Assembly (NCBI GenBank): GCA_030544215.1
Contig: JARZZO010000002.1
Location: 63,572,150 to 63,636,149 of the forward strand
Direction: 5' to 3'
From: Zantedeschia hybrid cultivar
Taxonomy: Eukaryota > Streptophyta > Magnoliopsida > Alismatales > Araceae
DNA length: 64,000 nt
A program made the position numbers and the translations under genes. Positions within the stretch are counted from its first letter, which is position 1, and every line of letters starts with the position of its first letter. Positions 1 through 11,017 of this stretch are shown here, in pieces. Below the pieces are notes generated by a model that saw nothing but the letters and a program-made list of their open reading frames with translations, was not told where the DNA came from and did not search any database.

Positions 1-405
1 CCAAGATTTAAGGTTTAGTATCCAAATTGATGGTTTCTTACCAAGGTTTGAGGTGTGGTACCCAAATTGCTGGTTTAGTTTCCTATCAAGGTTGAAGGTT
101 TGGTACCAAATTGGTGGTTTCTTACTAAGGTTTAATGTTAGTACCTGATTAGTGGTTTCCTACAAAGGTTTGAAGTTAGAATGCATACAATGGTTTCTTA
201 CCAGGGTTTGAGGTTGGCACCCGAATTGGTAGTTTCCTACCAAGGTTTGAGGTTTGGTACCTGAATTGGTGGTTTCTTACTGAGGTTAAAGGTTTGGTAC
301 CCAAATTGGCAATTTCTTACCAATGTTTAAGGTTTAGTACCCGAATTAGTGGTTTCCTACCAAGGATTGAGGTTTGGTACTCATATTGGTGGTTTCCTAC
401 CAAGG
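1..405. repeat. 40-bp tandem repeat array, left part
   Basis: Degenerate units of the type CCAAGGTTTGAGGTTTGGTA then CCCGAATTGGTGGTTTCTTA. In the right half the units start at 241, 281, 321, 361 and 401, an exact 40-bp step. The array continues at 8828 beyond the inserted element, so both parts were once contiguous. Confidence 0.9.
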
Positions 406-410
406 TGTGA

Positions 411-901
411 TGATGGGAGACAGAGGAGGAAGGAGGAGTTTGGAGAGTCTACCAGCGTCGCACAGGCAATGGGGAGGCCTCCGGCGTCGCACCGGCGGCT
501 TGGGCGTCACAACTGACCCCGTCCCAGGATCATTTTCTCCGTTGCAGAGAGGAGCTCCAGAAAGTAACTCAAAATGCGTACTAATATCCAACTATAATTA
601 GAAAAGAGAGATTACATCCATGTATATGATGTTTAAGGACCTTTCCGACTCAAACTCGACTACTCAACTCAAAGATACACTCCAATTCCTTTAACTAGAT
701 AATTATTGCAAAAATTCACACTAAACATCTCTAAAAAATATAAAATCACACCTAAAATTCAGAAAAATAAAAAATATGTTAATGGGCTCCAAATGGGCCA
801 AATAAAATACCTATTGACTCCTAAAAATACTCTACACTTCAAATGAACTTTCGAAAGCTTCTGAGCATAATAAAACTTGCTCTGAACTTGGATTCACATC
901 A
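411..901 (-). repeat. LTR copy 1 (3' LTR)
   Basis: 491 bp, starting TGATGGGAGACAGAGG and ending GGATTCACATCA. Aligned by eye along its length with 7821-8332 and 8333-8822, for example the shared string GCTTGCTCTGAACTTGGATT near the right end, apart from single-base changes. Confidence 0.85.
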
Positions 902-1429
902 TTTTGAAATGACGCAATATCTAGGAGAAAATGATGAGTAGCAAATCTAGGAGACACCATTGATGCCTCTTGAATCTCCATTTGCAAAAATGCTTCAACT
1001 TGAGGTAGAAAGTGTCCCTCAATATTGTCCCATATGTGGCCAAAATCATGCAGGCTGATGGTGTCTTTAATGACCATTGGCTAATCGACCACATCTCTAA
1101 TTATCTATTCCATTTTCGGCTCATTTTGCTCAGCAAGGAGGAGGTCATCGTCTGTTGTAGACATCTCGGACTCGACCTCTCCTAAATACTCATCTCCCAG
1201 TACTAAATCGGCTTCATAATGTACCTCTTTCATTTGACTTTCATACTACCCAATTAATATTGGGTTAGCCTCATATACTACATTTTCCATTGCTTTTCAT
1301 GTTCCTTGATAACACCGGATTGGTGTCAACCGCCTCCCTTAATTTAGAAAGTAGACTATGAATGTCAATCTTAAACTAGTTCCAATCACTCTTTAAGTTG
1401 ATCCATGCAAGGTCTTCAGACAACCCCTA
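902..1429 (-). other. unidentified interior segment of the LTR element
   Basis: The minus strand has a short open frame (1077-832) that runs into the LTR and broken frames upstream of it, such as one containing DIHSLLSKLREAVDTNP. I do not recognise the family. It may be remains of the element's own coding region. Confidence 0.3.
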
Positions 1430-1835
1430 ATACTTACTCGAGTAGTCAGTAGCCATCATCTCGCGAAGCGTGCCATGTAAGCAGAGGCGTGCAAAAGTTG
1501 GCACGCAAAGCGAGGCGACTAATGCAGGCCTCGCGATGCACGAACGGAGACCTTGATATGCGTGCAAAGATGGCACGTAAAATAAGGAGCAATTAGGGCA
1601 GCACCACACTAGAACTGAGTCAGCCTCGCTGAGACGAAGTCAACAGTGCGATCGGCGTGCGAAGCAGAGCACGAACGAGTGATCTCGATATGCATGCAGA
1701 AGTGGCATGCAATACAAGACACTGCTCGTGGGTAGGGCGCTAGATGAGTAGGCCTCGCCGTAAGGAAGCCAACGGTACGATCAGTGCACAAAATAGAACA
1801 CAAAGGTGCCCTCATATAACCAATACGCCTATTGG
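1430..1835. repeat. imperfect ~130-bp repeats, GC-rich
   Basis: Two to three diverged units. Compare GCACGAACGGAGACCTTGAT near 1539 with GCACGAACGAGTGATCTCGA near 1669, and GACGAAGTCAACAGTGCGAT near 1633 with a similar string near 1760. The interval from 1836 to 2130 that follows has only a poly-A run and AT-rich DNA. Confidence 0.5.
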
Positions 1836-2129
1836 AGGTGGGCACACAATGAGACACAGTCAGGACAGTAGTACACTGAATATACGGCAAAGGATTTGTG
1901 GCAACTTCTCGATAATTAATCTGGATCCACCGTTCAGCTGTTGAAAAAAAAAAAAAAGACAATATTAATAATTAATGGTAGTAATTCATTAAATTGAGTG
2001 TTTGGCTATTTATTATGTAATTCACCTAGAGTTGTCCTTATTATTGCAGCCCTGACGTCCTTATCTCCATAAATGTCAATCTTCAAATTAAATCTCTCCA
2101 TCTACAAAATAAATGTAAATGACATAAGT

Positions 2130-4090
2130 TAATGATAAAAGATTAGATTTTCATAAACTCTTATTTTGTATGTTGCTTCTGCTAAGGTATTTATCATTTC
2201 GTTCGTATTCCTTGATATTTTAATAATGACATTGGTTGTGACCTCTACATCATTGTGTACGCTCTCATCATACTGATATTTTGGGTTGAAAAAATACCTT
2301 ACATTTAAATTAAAGTTCATTAGTTATTAAAATAAATGTCATTAACATTAATCAAATAAAAACAAGTAGAAAAGAAATAGAATTAACCAATAGCATAAAG
2401 ATCATAATAGAGAGCCGACTCCTATCTATCATCGATGATCCTCCACCATTTTCTAAAAGATGTAGGATTGTTTGCCATCAAGTGCTTCTTTGCTCTATCC
2501 ATTACCTCATACAGATATCCCATATCATTTTTGTCATCTCCATCAGCCAACTTTAGAACATGTACCAAAGGCTCAACCAATTTCAGGTAGCGAGAAACTT
2601 TATCCTAAAAAGTTTTTTCTCTAACCAGCATTTGTACTGGCACTGCAACATCCCTAGCATCAACCCTTAGTGTCCTTATATGTGTTAGAAAATCGTCAGA
2701 GGAGACTAACTGGGCCAACTAATGCTTATACTTCATCAGGCTCTCTAAAGAGATGAAGTTGGATGCAAATTTAGTAGAGCGAGCACGAAGGAGATCTCGT
2801 CCACCTGTATACTCTCATCATATGTAGGATCCTGTTGTGACTATAAATAAATCCATTGATTATCTGAGCCTGCTCTACCACCTCAGCAACAAAAGGGTCA
2901 TTGCCTATGTCCTCCATCATCAAATCAGTGGAATGTGCTGCACAAAGCACCCAGTACAAATCTGCATCAACAATTTGCCAGTTACTTTTTAACTTCATTG
3001 TCAGTGACCACCTGCATAATATTATCTTCACCAATTTCCTTTACCACCTCATCCATTAGCATGTACAAATAATCAACATTTTTTATTTTATTGGAGGCAT
3101 CTACATACTTCAAAAAAATAATGCCCTCATTGTAATAGACAAAGAAATTAATCAAGGATCTCCTTGTCATCCATGTCCAACCATCACACATTATAGTACA
3201 ACTACGCTCCTTCCATATATTTTTGGAGTTGTCTACCCATGCCTTCAACTCATTGTACTCCTCCTCGAGTCTAACATTATAAATGTAGCGAGGTGTGGGG
3301 GCCTTTACACTAGGCCCAACATCTGCAATTGCCACCATCGTCTGAAAATGTAGGCTGGATAATGCATGTGCTGGCATACGTGCATGTAAAAACTACTTCA
3401 TAATTCCTTTCAAGGCATTTTTTGTCGAGGCCTTGACTCATTTCAATGCTTGCTGGATTCCAAGCTGTCTGGCAGACCTTGATACGTATAATAATTGGTC
3501 CATAGGACCCTGTGCAACATTTGACGTCCGTCCACAACTTAACACAGTACTAGTAACCCTGCCAACATAAGAGCCTCTAGGAAGGAATCTATCAAACTGA
3601 GAACTGGTAGGCACAGATCTGGCTGATGATCCTATGCCTCTTCGCTGGTCCTCATCTTATCTATTTGTCCGCAGACTGACACGAACAGCTCTGGTGTACT
3701 CTAGATCATGGTCATCTAGATCCTCATCATCATCATCTAAACTGATCGGCCGGTGAACAAGCAGATTGTAATCCCTTCGTCTCTAGCGCCCTGATATCTC
3801 ATCTTACAGATCCATCTATTGTTGGGTTGATAAATCTTTTTGGATTTTTTTGCCCAGCATGTTAGCCCTCATTTCTCTCTTCAGATTCAGTGGAACTGAC
3901 TCACATCTACTAACATCTCCTGCTATATTAGTAATATGATTTTTTAGGTGATATATGCCTCCACCCATCTCCTTTCCACACCAGTTGAATTTGACCTTCT
4001 TCTGCCTATCGTCCACTAGTGTGTAATGCTGCCAACCAAGATTAGTATCCTACTACTCCACATTTTGTTCATGATGTCCTTGTTCTGTCA
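2130..4090 (-). pseudogene. hAT transposase pseudogene (BED finger, DUF659)
   Basis: In order on the minus strand: a BED-finger-like segment with VKFNWCGKEMGGGIYHLKNHI (about 4000-3900), an acidic linker, the DUF659 core with CTIMCDGWTW (about 3200), NFFVYYNEGIIFLKYVDAS and VVTDNE (about 3000), then ADLYWVLCAAHSTDLMMEDI (about 2950-2900), KWWRIID (about 2430) and a fragment with RYFFNPKYQYDES (2320-2260). Stops and frameshifts break it throughout, and the final dimerisation domain is not visible. It would have acted in the nucleus to move its element. It is inactive. Confidence 0.85.
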
Positions 4091-4129
4091 TATTCCTACA
4101 TAACATAAAAAGGCACAAATAAGTTTAAG

Positions 4130-5150
4130 TAGCACTAGATGCAATCAGGTTCTAATAAGTTCAATTGAGTGTTTGACACACAATTGAACCATAATTACAC
4201 CAATTATACAAAAGTCCTAATTTTTAACTCCTAATTAAGGTTAATTTTAGAAAATTAGTACTAATAACATGTAATTAATACACAAATCTACGCAATTATA
4301 TTCTAATTAAGGTTCTAATCATACAAAAGTCTTAATTTTTAACCCCTAATTAAGGTTAATTTTAGAAAATTAGCACTAATAATATGCAATTAATACACAA
4401 ATCTACGCAATCAGGTTCTAATAAGTTCAATTAAGTATTTGGCACACTCAATTTAACCCTAATTACACCAATCATACAAAAACCTCAATTTTTAATCCCT
4501 AATTAGGTTAATTTTTAAAAAAATAGTACTAATAACATGCAATTAATGTACAAATCTATGCAATCAAATTCTAATAAGTTCAATTGAGTGTTTGACACAC
4601 TCAATGAACCATAATTACACTAATCATACAAAAGTCACAAATTTTAACCTTTAATTAAGGTTAATTTTAAAAAATTAACACTAATGATATACAATTAATG
4701 TACAAATCTATGTAATCAGGTTCTAATAATTTCAATTGAGTGTTTGGCACACTCAATTGAACCGTAATTACACTAACCATACAAATATCCAAATTTTTAA
4801 CCCCTAATTAAGGTTAATTTTGAGAAATTAGTATCAATGACGTGCAATTAATTCACAAATCTGTACAGTTAAGCTCTAACAAGTTTAATTGAGTGTTAGA
4901 CGCACTCAATTGAATCCTAATTATACTAATGATACAAAAGTCTTAATTTTTAACCCCTAATTAAGGTTAATGTTAAGAAATTAATACTAATGACGTGCAA
5001 TTAATCTATAAATCTGTACAATTAGGTTCTAATAAGTTCATTGAGTGTTTGGCACACTCAATTGAACCCTAATTTCACTAATCATAGAAAAATCTTAATT
5101 TTTAACCTTTAATTAGGGTTAATTTTGGAGATTTTGTCTAATCAACATGC
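4130..5150. repeat. 153-bp AT-rich tandem satellite, about 6-7 units
   Basis: The phrase CAATCAGGTTCTAATAAGTT and its variants recur near 4141, 4407, 4560, 4712, 4865 and 5018, a 152-153-bp step over the last five. Each unit also carries TTTTTAACCCCTAATTAAGG. It lies between the hAT-A leader and its first coding segment and is absent from hAT-B and hAT-C. Confidence 0.85.
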
Positions 5151-5319
5151 TAATTTTTTTTTAAGCTAAATATTAATAGATCTACACTACCATACATTAT
5201 TTTCAATTTTTTGAGAATTCAAAAAAAAATTAAAATTGAAATATACCTTAACCCGAAACTGGATCCAACGTCGACAGCGGTGACGGGGTGAAAACCCCCC
5301 TCTTTTAGTCAAGATCTGA

Positions 5320-5345
5320 AGCAGAGAGAGAGAGAGAGAGAGAGG
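5320..5345. repeat. GA microsatellite
   Basis: About ten consecutive AG repeats in the hAT-A leader. Equivalent CT/GA tracts occur at 7496-7522 and 38634-38688. Confidence 0.9.
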
Positions 5346-5479
5346 ATGGCGGCGGTGGACGGCCGACGCGGCAAATCGCCGGCGGCGGCAGAGGGGACCG
5401 GCTGGGGGGGGGGAGCTACAGTAGCAGCAAACCAGCAGCATGAGCATGCTGTTGCTATCTCCCGATCCCCCTTTATGGG

Positions 5480-5625
5480 GGGATACAGGGTCGGCTCGTA
5501 TCGGGCCCGGATCGGCCGATCCGGGTCCGATAGGGCCCGATCACAGTATTTTTTTTTTATTCCCCCTCCCCTCCAAATCGGATCGGACTTGCCAATCCCG
5601 ATCCAGATCGGCTGATCCTGCAAAC
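5480..5625. repeat. GATCGGCC palindromic block at hAT-A 5' end
   Basis: Overlapping GGATCGGCCGATCC-type palindromes plus GGGCCCGATC variants, interrupted by a poly-T tract. It is the same sequence style as the subterminal blocks of hAT-B and hAT-C. Confidence 0.7.
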
Positions 5626-5640
5626 CGAGTTCATAGGCGG

Positions 5641-6240
5641 GAATTGTTCACTCCAGTATGCAAGAAAATGGCACCCACCATCATCATTTACCATTTCCGA
5701 TCCAACCCAGAACATACGGCAGCCACTAACATGGTGGCGAGGCAACAACGGTTGCCACTGGCAGGTCCTTTGTGGAAGATGGACAATTGCAGCTGGGGAA
5801 GATCGGTGGTGATGCTGGACTTGTGATTGGCGATGCGGAGGTGATGATCACACCCTGCAGTGGCCAAGAAAGGACAGGAAGCATCACCGGTGTTTGTAGT
5901 GGTGCAGACCTGATGAGGAGCAGCGGCCAACAGACTTGGTGCTGCTGGTTTGCACCATTATGTTTGGTGTTATTGACGTTGCAGTGTCACCATCTGGAAG
6001 GGTGAGGAACTGAGGATGGACAGCAGCAATGGCATTGCTGTGGTGACTGGGTGGTGAACGGCGGCGATGATGATGCCACTGTGCACGGTGGCAGGTGTGT
6101 CTGCACATTGGCGCAGGGGCTTGACCCAGTATAATATTGGAAAACTCAAATCACTTCTGCGCCTTTTATCTTTCAAACTTTCCACAAACATGACAATCTG
6201 TAACTTGGCAGATGGATAGGATAGGTTGTACTTATACATA
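5641..6240. other. unassigned interior DNA
   Basis: Balanced base composition with several overlapping short open frames, none with a recognisable domain. It looks like non-coding leader DNA of the LTR element. Confidence 0.3.
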
Positions 6241-6279
6241 TGTTAAAATTATTCAAATATAAATATATATTTTATATCG

Positions 6280-6463
6280 AGCCGACTCAAGAGCTGGTCG
6301 AGGCTAGTTTGGTGAAGCTTGAGCTTGGCTTGTTTGAAGAAACAAACTTGACTTCAAACTTGAGCTTGTCTCATTTCATGAGCTGAGCTGAGTGGCCCAA
6401 GCCGAATCGAGCTTTTTTCCAAGTTGAGCTCGAGCGGCTCAGCTCATTGCCAGCCCTAGATGA
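6280..6463. mobile_element. non-autonomous hAT fragment, GAGCTCGAGC type
   Basis: Dense GAGCC/GAGCTTG/GAGCTGAGC repeats ending in CATTGCCAGCCCTA. The reverse complement, TAGGGCTGGCAATG, is the terminal motif of a very common plant hAT MITE group. The left end is not clear. Confidence 0.6.
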
Positions 6464-6469
6464 GACATT

Positions 6470-7480
6470 GGTTGATCCTGCAATTAATTTTTTTGAGAAT
6501 TTGAGCAATGGTCCAAAAGTGTATCTTAGATTTAACTTCTGGTCCAAGATCAAATACTCTCCATGATAGACCCAAAAAGAAAGAAGTTTTAATTTCTGGT
6601 CCAAAACCTTATAGTTCCATGAGAACGGTAATGGTGGGCTTCTGAAAATCACAAAATGACCATCATCATTACATCTCAAAGCCATCTCACAAAACCTACT
6701 TGAAGTATACCTAGCAAAATTCCAAGATATCGCTGTTCATCCCCATTTTGGGTGATTTTAGTAAGTATGCTTATTAGTTGTGGATGGATTGGGATGAATA
6801 GTTGTTCTAATTTAGATGTCCTCAGCTTAAGAGTACGCCAGGCTTAGAAATTGCATTTGAATAAAGCTTAATTTGGATTATCGTAATTTTATTAATCCCA
6901 AAAATCTAACTAATCTGTTCATGCCCTGCACTGGTAATAAATCCCAAAAATCTAACTAATCTGTTCATGCCCTGCACTGGTAATATTTCTCTCTTTCAAC
7001 TTTATTTAAATAATGATCAATCAACGGTTCTCTCATGAAGTGTGGTTGTTAGGTGTTTCGCCATTATGATTGGAGGAAAGGTCACTGTAGGGACAGTTTT
7101 GGGTTTTTGATTATGTGAAAGTTCTTAATGTGGGGAAAAAGGCAGATTGGGTTGAAAGTTAACAAGAAAATGGTCCATGGACTAGGTGTTATAAATTCTG
7201 TTGGATGGATTAGAAATTAAATATGGACTTAAGAACCGGGAATAAAATTTCCCTAAAATTTTAAGAGGGTAAGTTTTGCAAAAATTCCTAGTCAAATTCT
7301 AATTTGTAATCTATATCGCTAAATGTTCTATACAATATGAAGACTATATATCAAGAAATCGTTCAACTCTGATATCTAAAAGTCATAGATTAGATAGTAC
7401 TAAAAGTAGCACTCTCTAGACTCTTCCTCTTCTACTCTTCTTCTTGTTGTTTCGGTGCTGCAGCGGGGAATTGTTTTTTT
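6470..7480. other. AT-rich interior DNA with a 46-bp tandem duplication
   Basis: No coding signal. A 45-bp string beginning AATCCCAAAAATCTAACTAA occurs at 6894-6938 and again, one base apart, at 6940-6984. The rest is unrecognised. Confidence 0.5.
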
Positions 7481-7489
7481 CTTTTTGGT

Positions 7490-7490
7490 A

Positions 7491-7527
<37 letters not shown>

Positions 7528-7820
7528 GGATGTGGGCGACGGAGGGCGGTGGTAGGGGAAGCACATTATTGTTCATGTGAACAGTGGGTGAACAGTAATC
7601 AAAATTGTTTTTATTTTTTTTTAAGGCTATGGAGAGGGTCTGCTACTGTTCGGATGAACAGTAACAGAAAAAGAGGAAGGGAATTTGCGGTTATATTGTT
7701 CATGAAACAGAAAAAAAAAAGAGAGAGAAGGACGCAGTGGGGGCGTGGTGGCGGCACGATGGTGACACAGTGGCGGGGCAGCTATACGTGGGGACCGAAG
7801 TTAGGCTCTGATCTCAAATT
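7490..7820 (-). other. retroelement leader and primer-binding-like site
   Basis: It holds a GA microsatellite and several TGAACAGTAAC-type palindromic motifs (7570-7600, 7650-7670), like the leader at 18462-18760 on the plus strand. GCTCTGATCTCA at 7804-7815 is the reverse complement of a degenerate tRNA-Met primer site. Confidence 0.6.
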
Positions 7821-8332
7821 TGATGGGGGACAGAGGAGGAAGGAGTTTGGAGAGTCTACCAGCGTGCACCGGCAGTAGGGAGGCCTTCGGCATCGCACTG
7901 ATGGCTTGGGCATCACACCCAGTCCCGTTGCAGGGCAGATTTGATCTCGTCCGGGGGTTGTTTTCTCCATTGCAGAGAGGAACTCCAGAAAATAACTCAA
8001 AATTCGTATTAATATTCAACCATAATTAGAAAAGAGAGATTACATCCATATATATAATGTTTAGGGACCTTTTTTACTCAAATTTGACTACTCAACTCTA
8101 AGATAGACTCAAATTCCCCTAACTAAATAATTATTGCAAACATTCACAGTAAAAATCCCTAACAAATAGACATCACACCTAAAATTCATAAAAAATAGAA
8201 AATATGTTAAATAGGCTTCAAATGGGCTAAATAAAATACATTTGGACTCCTCTAAAAATACTCTACACTTCAAATGAATTTTCGGAAGCTTCTGAGCATA
8301 ATAAAGCTTGCTCTGAACTTGGATTCCCATCA
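7821..8332 (-). repeat. LTR copy 2 (inner 5' LTR)
   Basis: 512 bp, starting TGATGGGGGACAGAGG and ending GGATTCCCATCA. Directly abuts copy 3 head to tail and lies next to the primer-binding-like site. Confidence 0.8.
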
Positions 8333-8822
8333 TTGACAGAGGAAGGAGAAGTTTGGAGAGCCTACCAGCTCGCACTGATAGTGGAGAGGCCTTCGGCGTC
8401 ACACCAGCAGCTTGGTGTCACACCCGGCCCCGTCGCAGGGCGAATTCGACTCCGTCCCACAGTCGTTTTCTCCGCCGTAGAAAGGAACTCTAGAAAATAA
8501 CTCAACATTCGTACTCATATTCAACCATAATTAGAAAAGAGAGATTACATCCATATCTATAATGTTTAGGGACCTTTCCGACTCAAATTTAAGATAGACT
8601 CAAATTCCTTTAACTAGATAATTATTACGAAAATTCGCACTATTTTTTTTTAAAATAAAAAATCACACCAAAAATTAAAAAAAAATAAAAAATATGTTAA
8701 ATGGGCTCCAAATGGGCCAAATAAAATACCTATGGACTCCTTTAAAAATACTATACACTTCAAACGAACTTTCGGAAGCTTCTAAGCATAATAAAGCTTG
8801 CTCTGAACTTGGATTCCCATCA
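8333..8822 (-). repeat. LTR copy 3 (outer 5' LTR)
   Basis: About 490 bp, ending GGATTCCCATCA at 8822, just before TSD TGTGA. It lacks the first eight bases of the LTR at its junction with copy 2, so the tandem pair is not a simple duplication of complete LTRs. Confidence 0.8.
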
Positions 8823-8827
8823 TGTGA

Positions 8828-9330
8828 GGTAGTTGAATTGGTGGTCCCTTACCAAGATTTAAGGTTTGGCAGCCAAATTGGTGGTTTCTTACCAAGGTTT
8901 AATGTTTAGTACCTAAGATTGGTGGCATAATGCTGAAGTTGAGGATTTAATGCCCTAGTTAGGTTTTCAACACCAAAGGCTTGATACCAAGAGATTTAGT
9001 GGTTCAATACTGAAGCATGAGCTTTGATGCCTAGAATTGGTGGTTTGATACCAAGGATTCGTAGTTTAATACCAAGTATGTAGTTTTATATCAAAGATTG
9101 GTGCTTTAATACAAAGGATTGGTGGTTTAGCACCAAAGCATGAGGTTTAATACCAGAAATTGGTGGTTTCATATCAAAGATTGGTGGTTTGATAGCAAGG
9201 CATGAGGTTTAATACCAAAAAATTAATCGTTTCATAACCAAGGATCGGTGGCTTAGTATCCATGCCTAAGGTTTAATGCCAAGCATGGTAGTTTGATACC
9301 AAGGAGTGGCAGTTTAATATCGAACTTCAT
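8828..9330. repeat. GGTTTGATACC repeat array, right part
   Basis: Continuation of the array at 1-405, more diverged. Motifs of the type ACCAAGGATTGGTGGTTT recur every 20-40 bp up to about 9320. Confidence 0.8.
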
Positions 9331-9382
9331 TGGGAGTTGCTGGGAAAGATTCAACCAAAGGAATTTAGGTTGTCTAGCAACC

Positions 9383-9891
9383 GAAGTAGTTAGAGGCAAG
9401 AGGCGAGCGAGGCAACCAAGGGTTCGCCTCAGCCTCAAATGCCTAGGCGATCGCCTAGGCGTTTGAGGCGATGTGTTCTCTCATAAATCACTATGAAAAA
9501 AAATTATAATAAAGAAAAAAAAATCTAAGATAATCATATGTAAGACTTTGAGAAGTATTGATCATGCCCAACATGTAATGTCCTAAGACTATCTACTACT
9601 CATAGAAGTAGTCGATGGGCTTATGAATCATCAGAAATAAGAGAAAATATGGCAGCATGTAAAGAGAAAATGAGTATTGAGATGGTTAAAAGAAGCATTA
9701 GCCACTTTAGAATGACTGAGAATAAGAAAAAGCAATATCACATAACTAAAAAAAAAACAAACATTTGGCATATATACCATAGGCAAGTGCCTTGGTGAAT
9801 AAGGTGAACATAAGGCGAGGCGAGGAGTTTTGGCTCGCCTCAACCTACTTTATTGCCTCGGCAAGCGAGGCGATCGCCTTTGATAACATAG
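9383..9891. mobile_element. MITE-like element copy 1, 9-bp TSD CTAGCAACC
   Basis: 509 bp bounded by CTAGCAACC at 9374-9382 and 9892-9900. GC-rich ends carry GAGGCGAGCGAGGC and GCGAGGCGATCGCC and enclose an AT-rich centre. A 9-bp TSD points to a Mutator-type origin. A related inverted copy lies at 25006-25506. Confidence 0.8.
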
Positions 9892-9900
9892 CTAGCAACC

Positions 9901-10814
9901 AAAGGTCAAAAGTGTAACCTTTTGCCTTCTTTGCTAACCTCATTTTTTGGTTATCTATTTAACAAAGCTATAATCTTTTGTCTCAATAACTTTATGAGCT
10001 TCAACACTGACTGGGGCAACAGTGAGACTTAAAAAGTTTACTGACATAAGCAGAAATCCATCTATGATGAATCACTTGTAAGATTGCTAGAAAGAACTAC
10101 ACCACTTTTGCTGCACCATTGAATAAAGAAGCAGGCAATATTGTCCACCATAACAAAAACTCAATAAGCCCTCAAATCAAGGCACAAATTCAAGTGGAAA
10201 TACACAGAACAAAAGAAAAAGAAAAAAAAACTGTCAGTTTCTTGCTCATCGGAGGTGCATATATGTGCTCCCTCCTCCTTATGTGCTGAGCCCCTCTGCC
10301 AGTTCTGGCACTGTAGCTGCTTTGGCGCTTACTACTTCCCTCGTGGGACGCTGGCGTCGCCACAGCTGCTTAGCCTGCAATTGCATAGATGGACACAGGG
10401 AGAGAAGAGCGGCCTTCCCACTCGCTGTGCAGGCCACTCTCTGACCTGATAACTTAAATCTAATGTCTAAGATCTATCATTCACATCTAAAACCTGAAAT
10501 GAACATGTCTCAAAAAATTCCGAAAATAAATAAGAAATATAAACTCCTCCGATCATGTATGATAGGCAGCTGCCAGGTGACTTCTAGCGCAGGACCAGGG
10601 AAGGAAATCTTCTTCTGCCTCGCCGGGAGGATGTCCCCCAGCCCCACCGCTCAGGGGAGGATGGCAGACGCCAAGGCACCACTTCCACTGCCCAATGCCA
10701 CAGCGGTGGCAGCAACCATCACGTTTCAACCCGCTATTGGTGGCACCTTGCTGCTGCAGCCTCGCCGCATGACCTTTGTGCCGAGTATCCGGTCGGCCAC
10801 TTCACCCTCGACCT
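9901..10814. other. intron 5 DNA without recognisable feature
   Basis: The left half is AT-rich and the right half (from about 10600) is GC-rich with spurious open frames. No repeat or domain recognised. Confidence 0.4.
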
Positions 10815-10822
10815 CTCCCAGG

Positions 10823-11009
10823 CAGGGATGGCAGTACCGGTACCGGTACCCGTATCGGTGGGTACCGGTACCGGTACGTACCGGCTGGTACCGGCCCAGT
10901 ATCGGCCGGTATCGGCCGATACCCTTTACATGTATCGGGTACCGGTACCGGCCGATACCGATACGTACCGGCCGGTACGTACCGGTATCGGCCGGTACTG
11001 CCATCCATG
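10823..11009. mobile_element. 187-bp hAT MITE made of GGTACCGG/ATCGGCC arrays
   Basis: Perfect 8-bp TSD CTCCCAGG at 10815-10822 and 11010-11017. Inverted termini CAGGGATGGCAGTACCGG and CATGGATGGCAGTACCGG match at 17 of 18 positions. The interior is almost wholly overlapping GTACCGGTACC and TATCGGCCGATA palindromes. It has no coding capacity. Confidence 0.92.
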
Positions 11010-11017
11010 CTCCCAGG

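Larger units (their letters stand above)
2130..5640 (-). mobile_element. hAT-A, decayed hAT transposon
   Basis: It contains, in minus orientation, a GATCGG-rich block (5480-5625), a GA-microsatellite leader, a 153-bp satellite (4130-5150) and transposase remains (4090-2130). The order matches hAT-B and hAT-C, except for the satellite. I could not define terminal inverted repeats or an 8-bp TSD, and the C-terminal dimerisation region seems lost. Confidence 0.6.
411..8822 (-). mobile_element. composite LTR retroelement with 5-bp TSD TGTGA
   Basis: Flanked by TGTGA at 406-410 and 8823-8827. Ends are TGATGGGA and TCCCATCA. Minus orientation: two tandem LTR copies (8822-8333 and 8332-7821), a primer-binding-like site next to the inner one (GCTCTGAT at about 7804-7811 on the plus strand), a leader, then a third LTR copy at 901-411. 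No gag or pol of its own is recognisable; the interior holds a decayed hAT transposase and satellite DNA. It may be a non-autonomous (LARD-like) element or one gutted by later insertions. Confidence 0.85.

Noticed and set aside
1..405. CRISPR-like reading of the 40-bp repeat array
   Set aside because: Units are contiguous diverged repeats without unique spacers, in a plant genome.
1081..1420. Coding remnant of a recognisable family
   Set aside because: The minus-strand reading with SKLREAVDTNP is too broken and short to assign; left as unidentified.
5480..5640. Precise hAT-A terminal inverted repeat and TSD
   Set aside because: CAGGGTCGGC / CAGGATCAGC are similar, but the flanking 8-mers (GGGGGATA, CAAACCGA) do not match.
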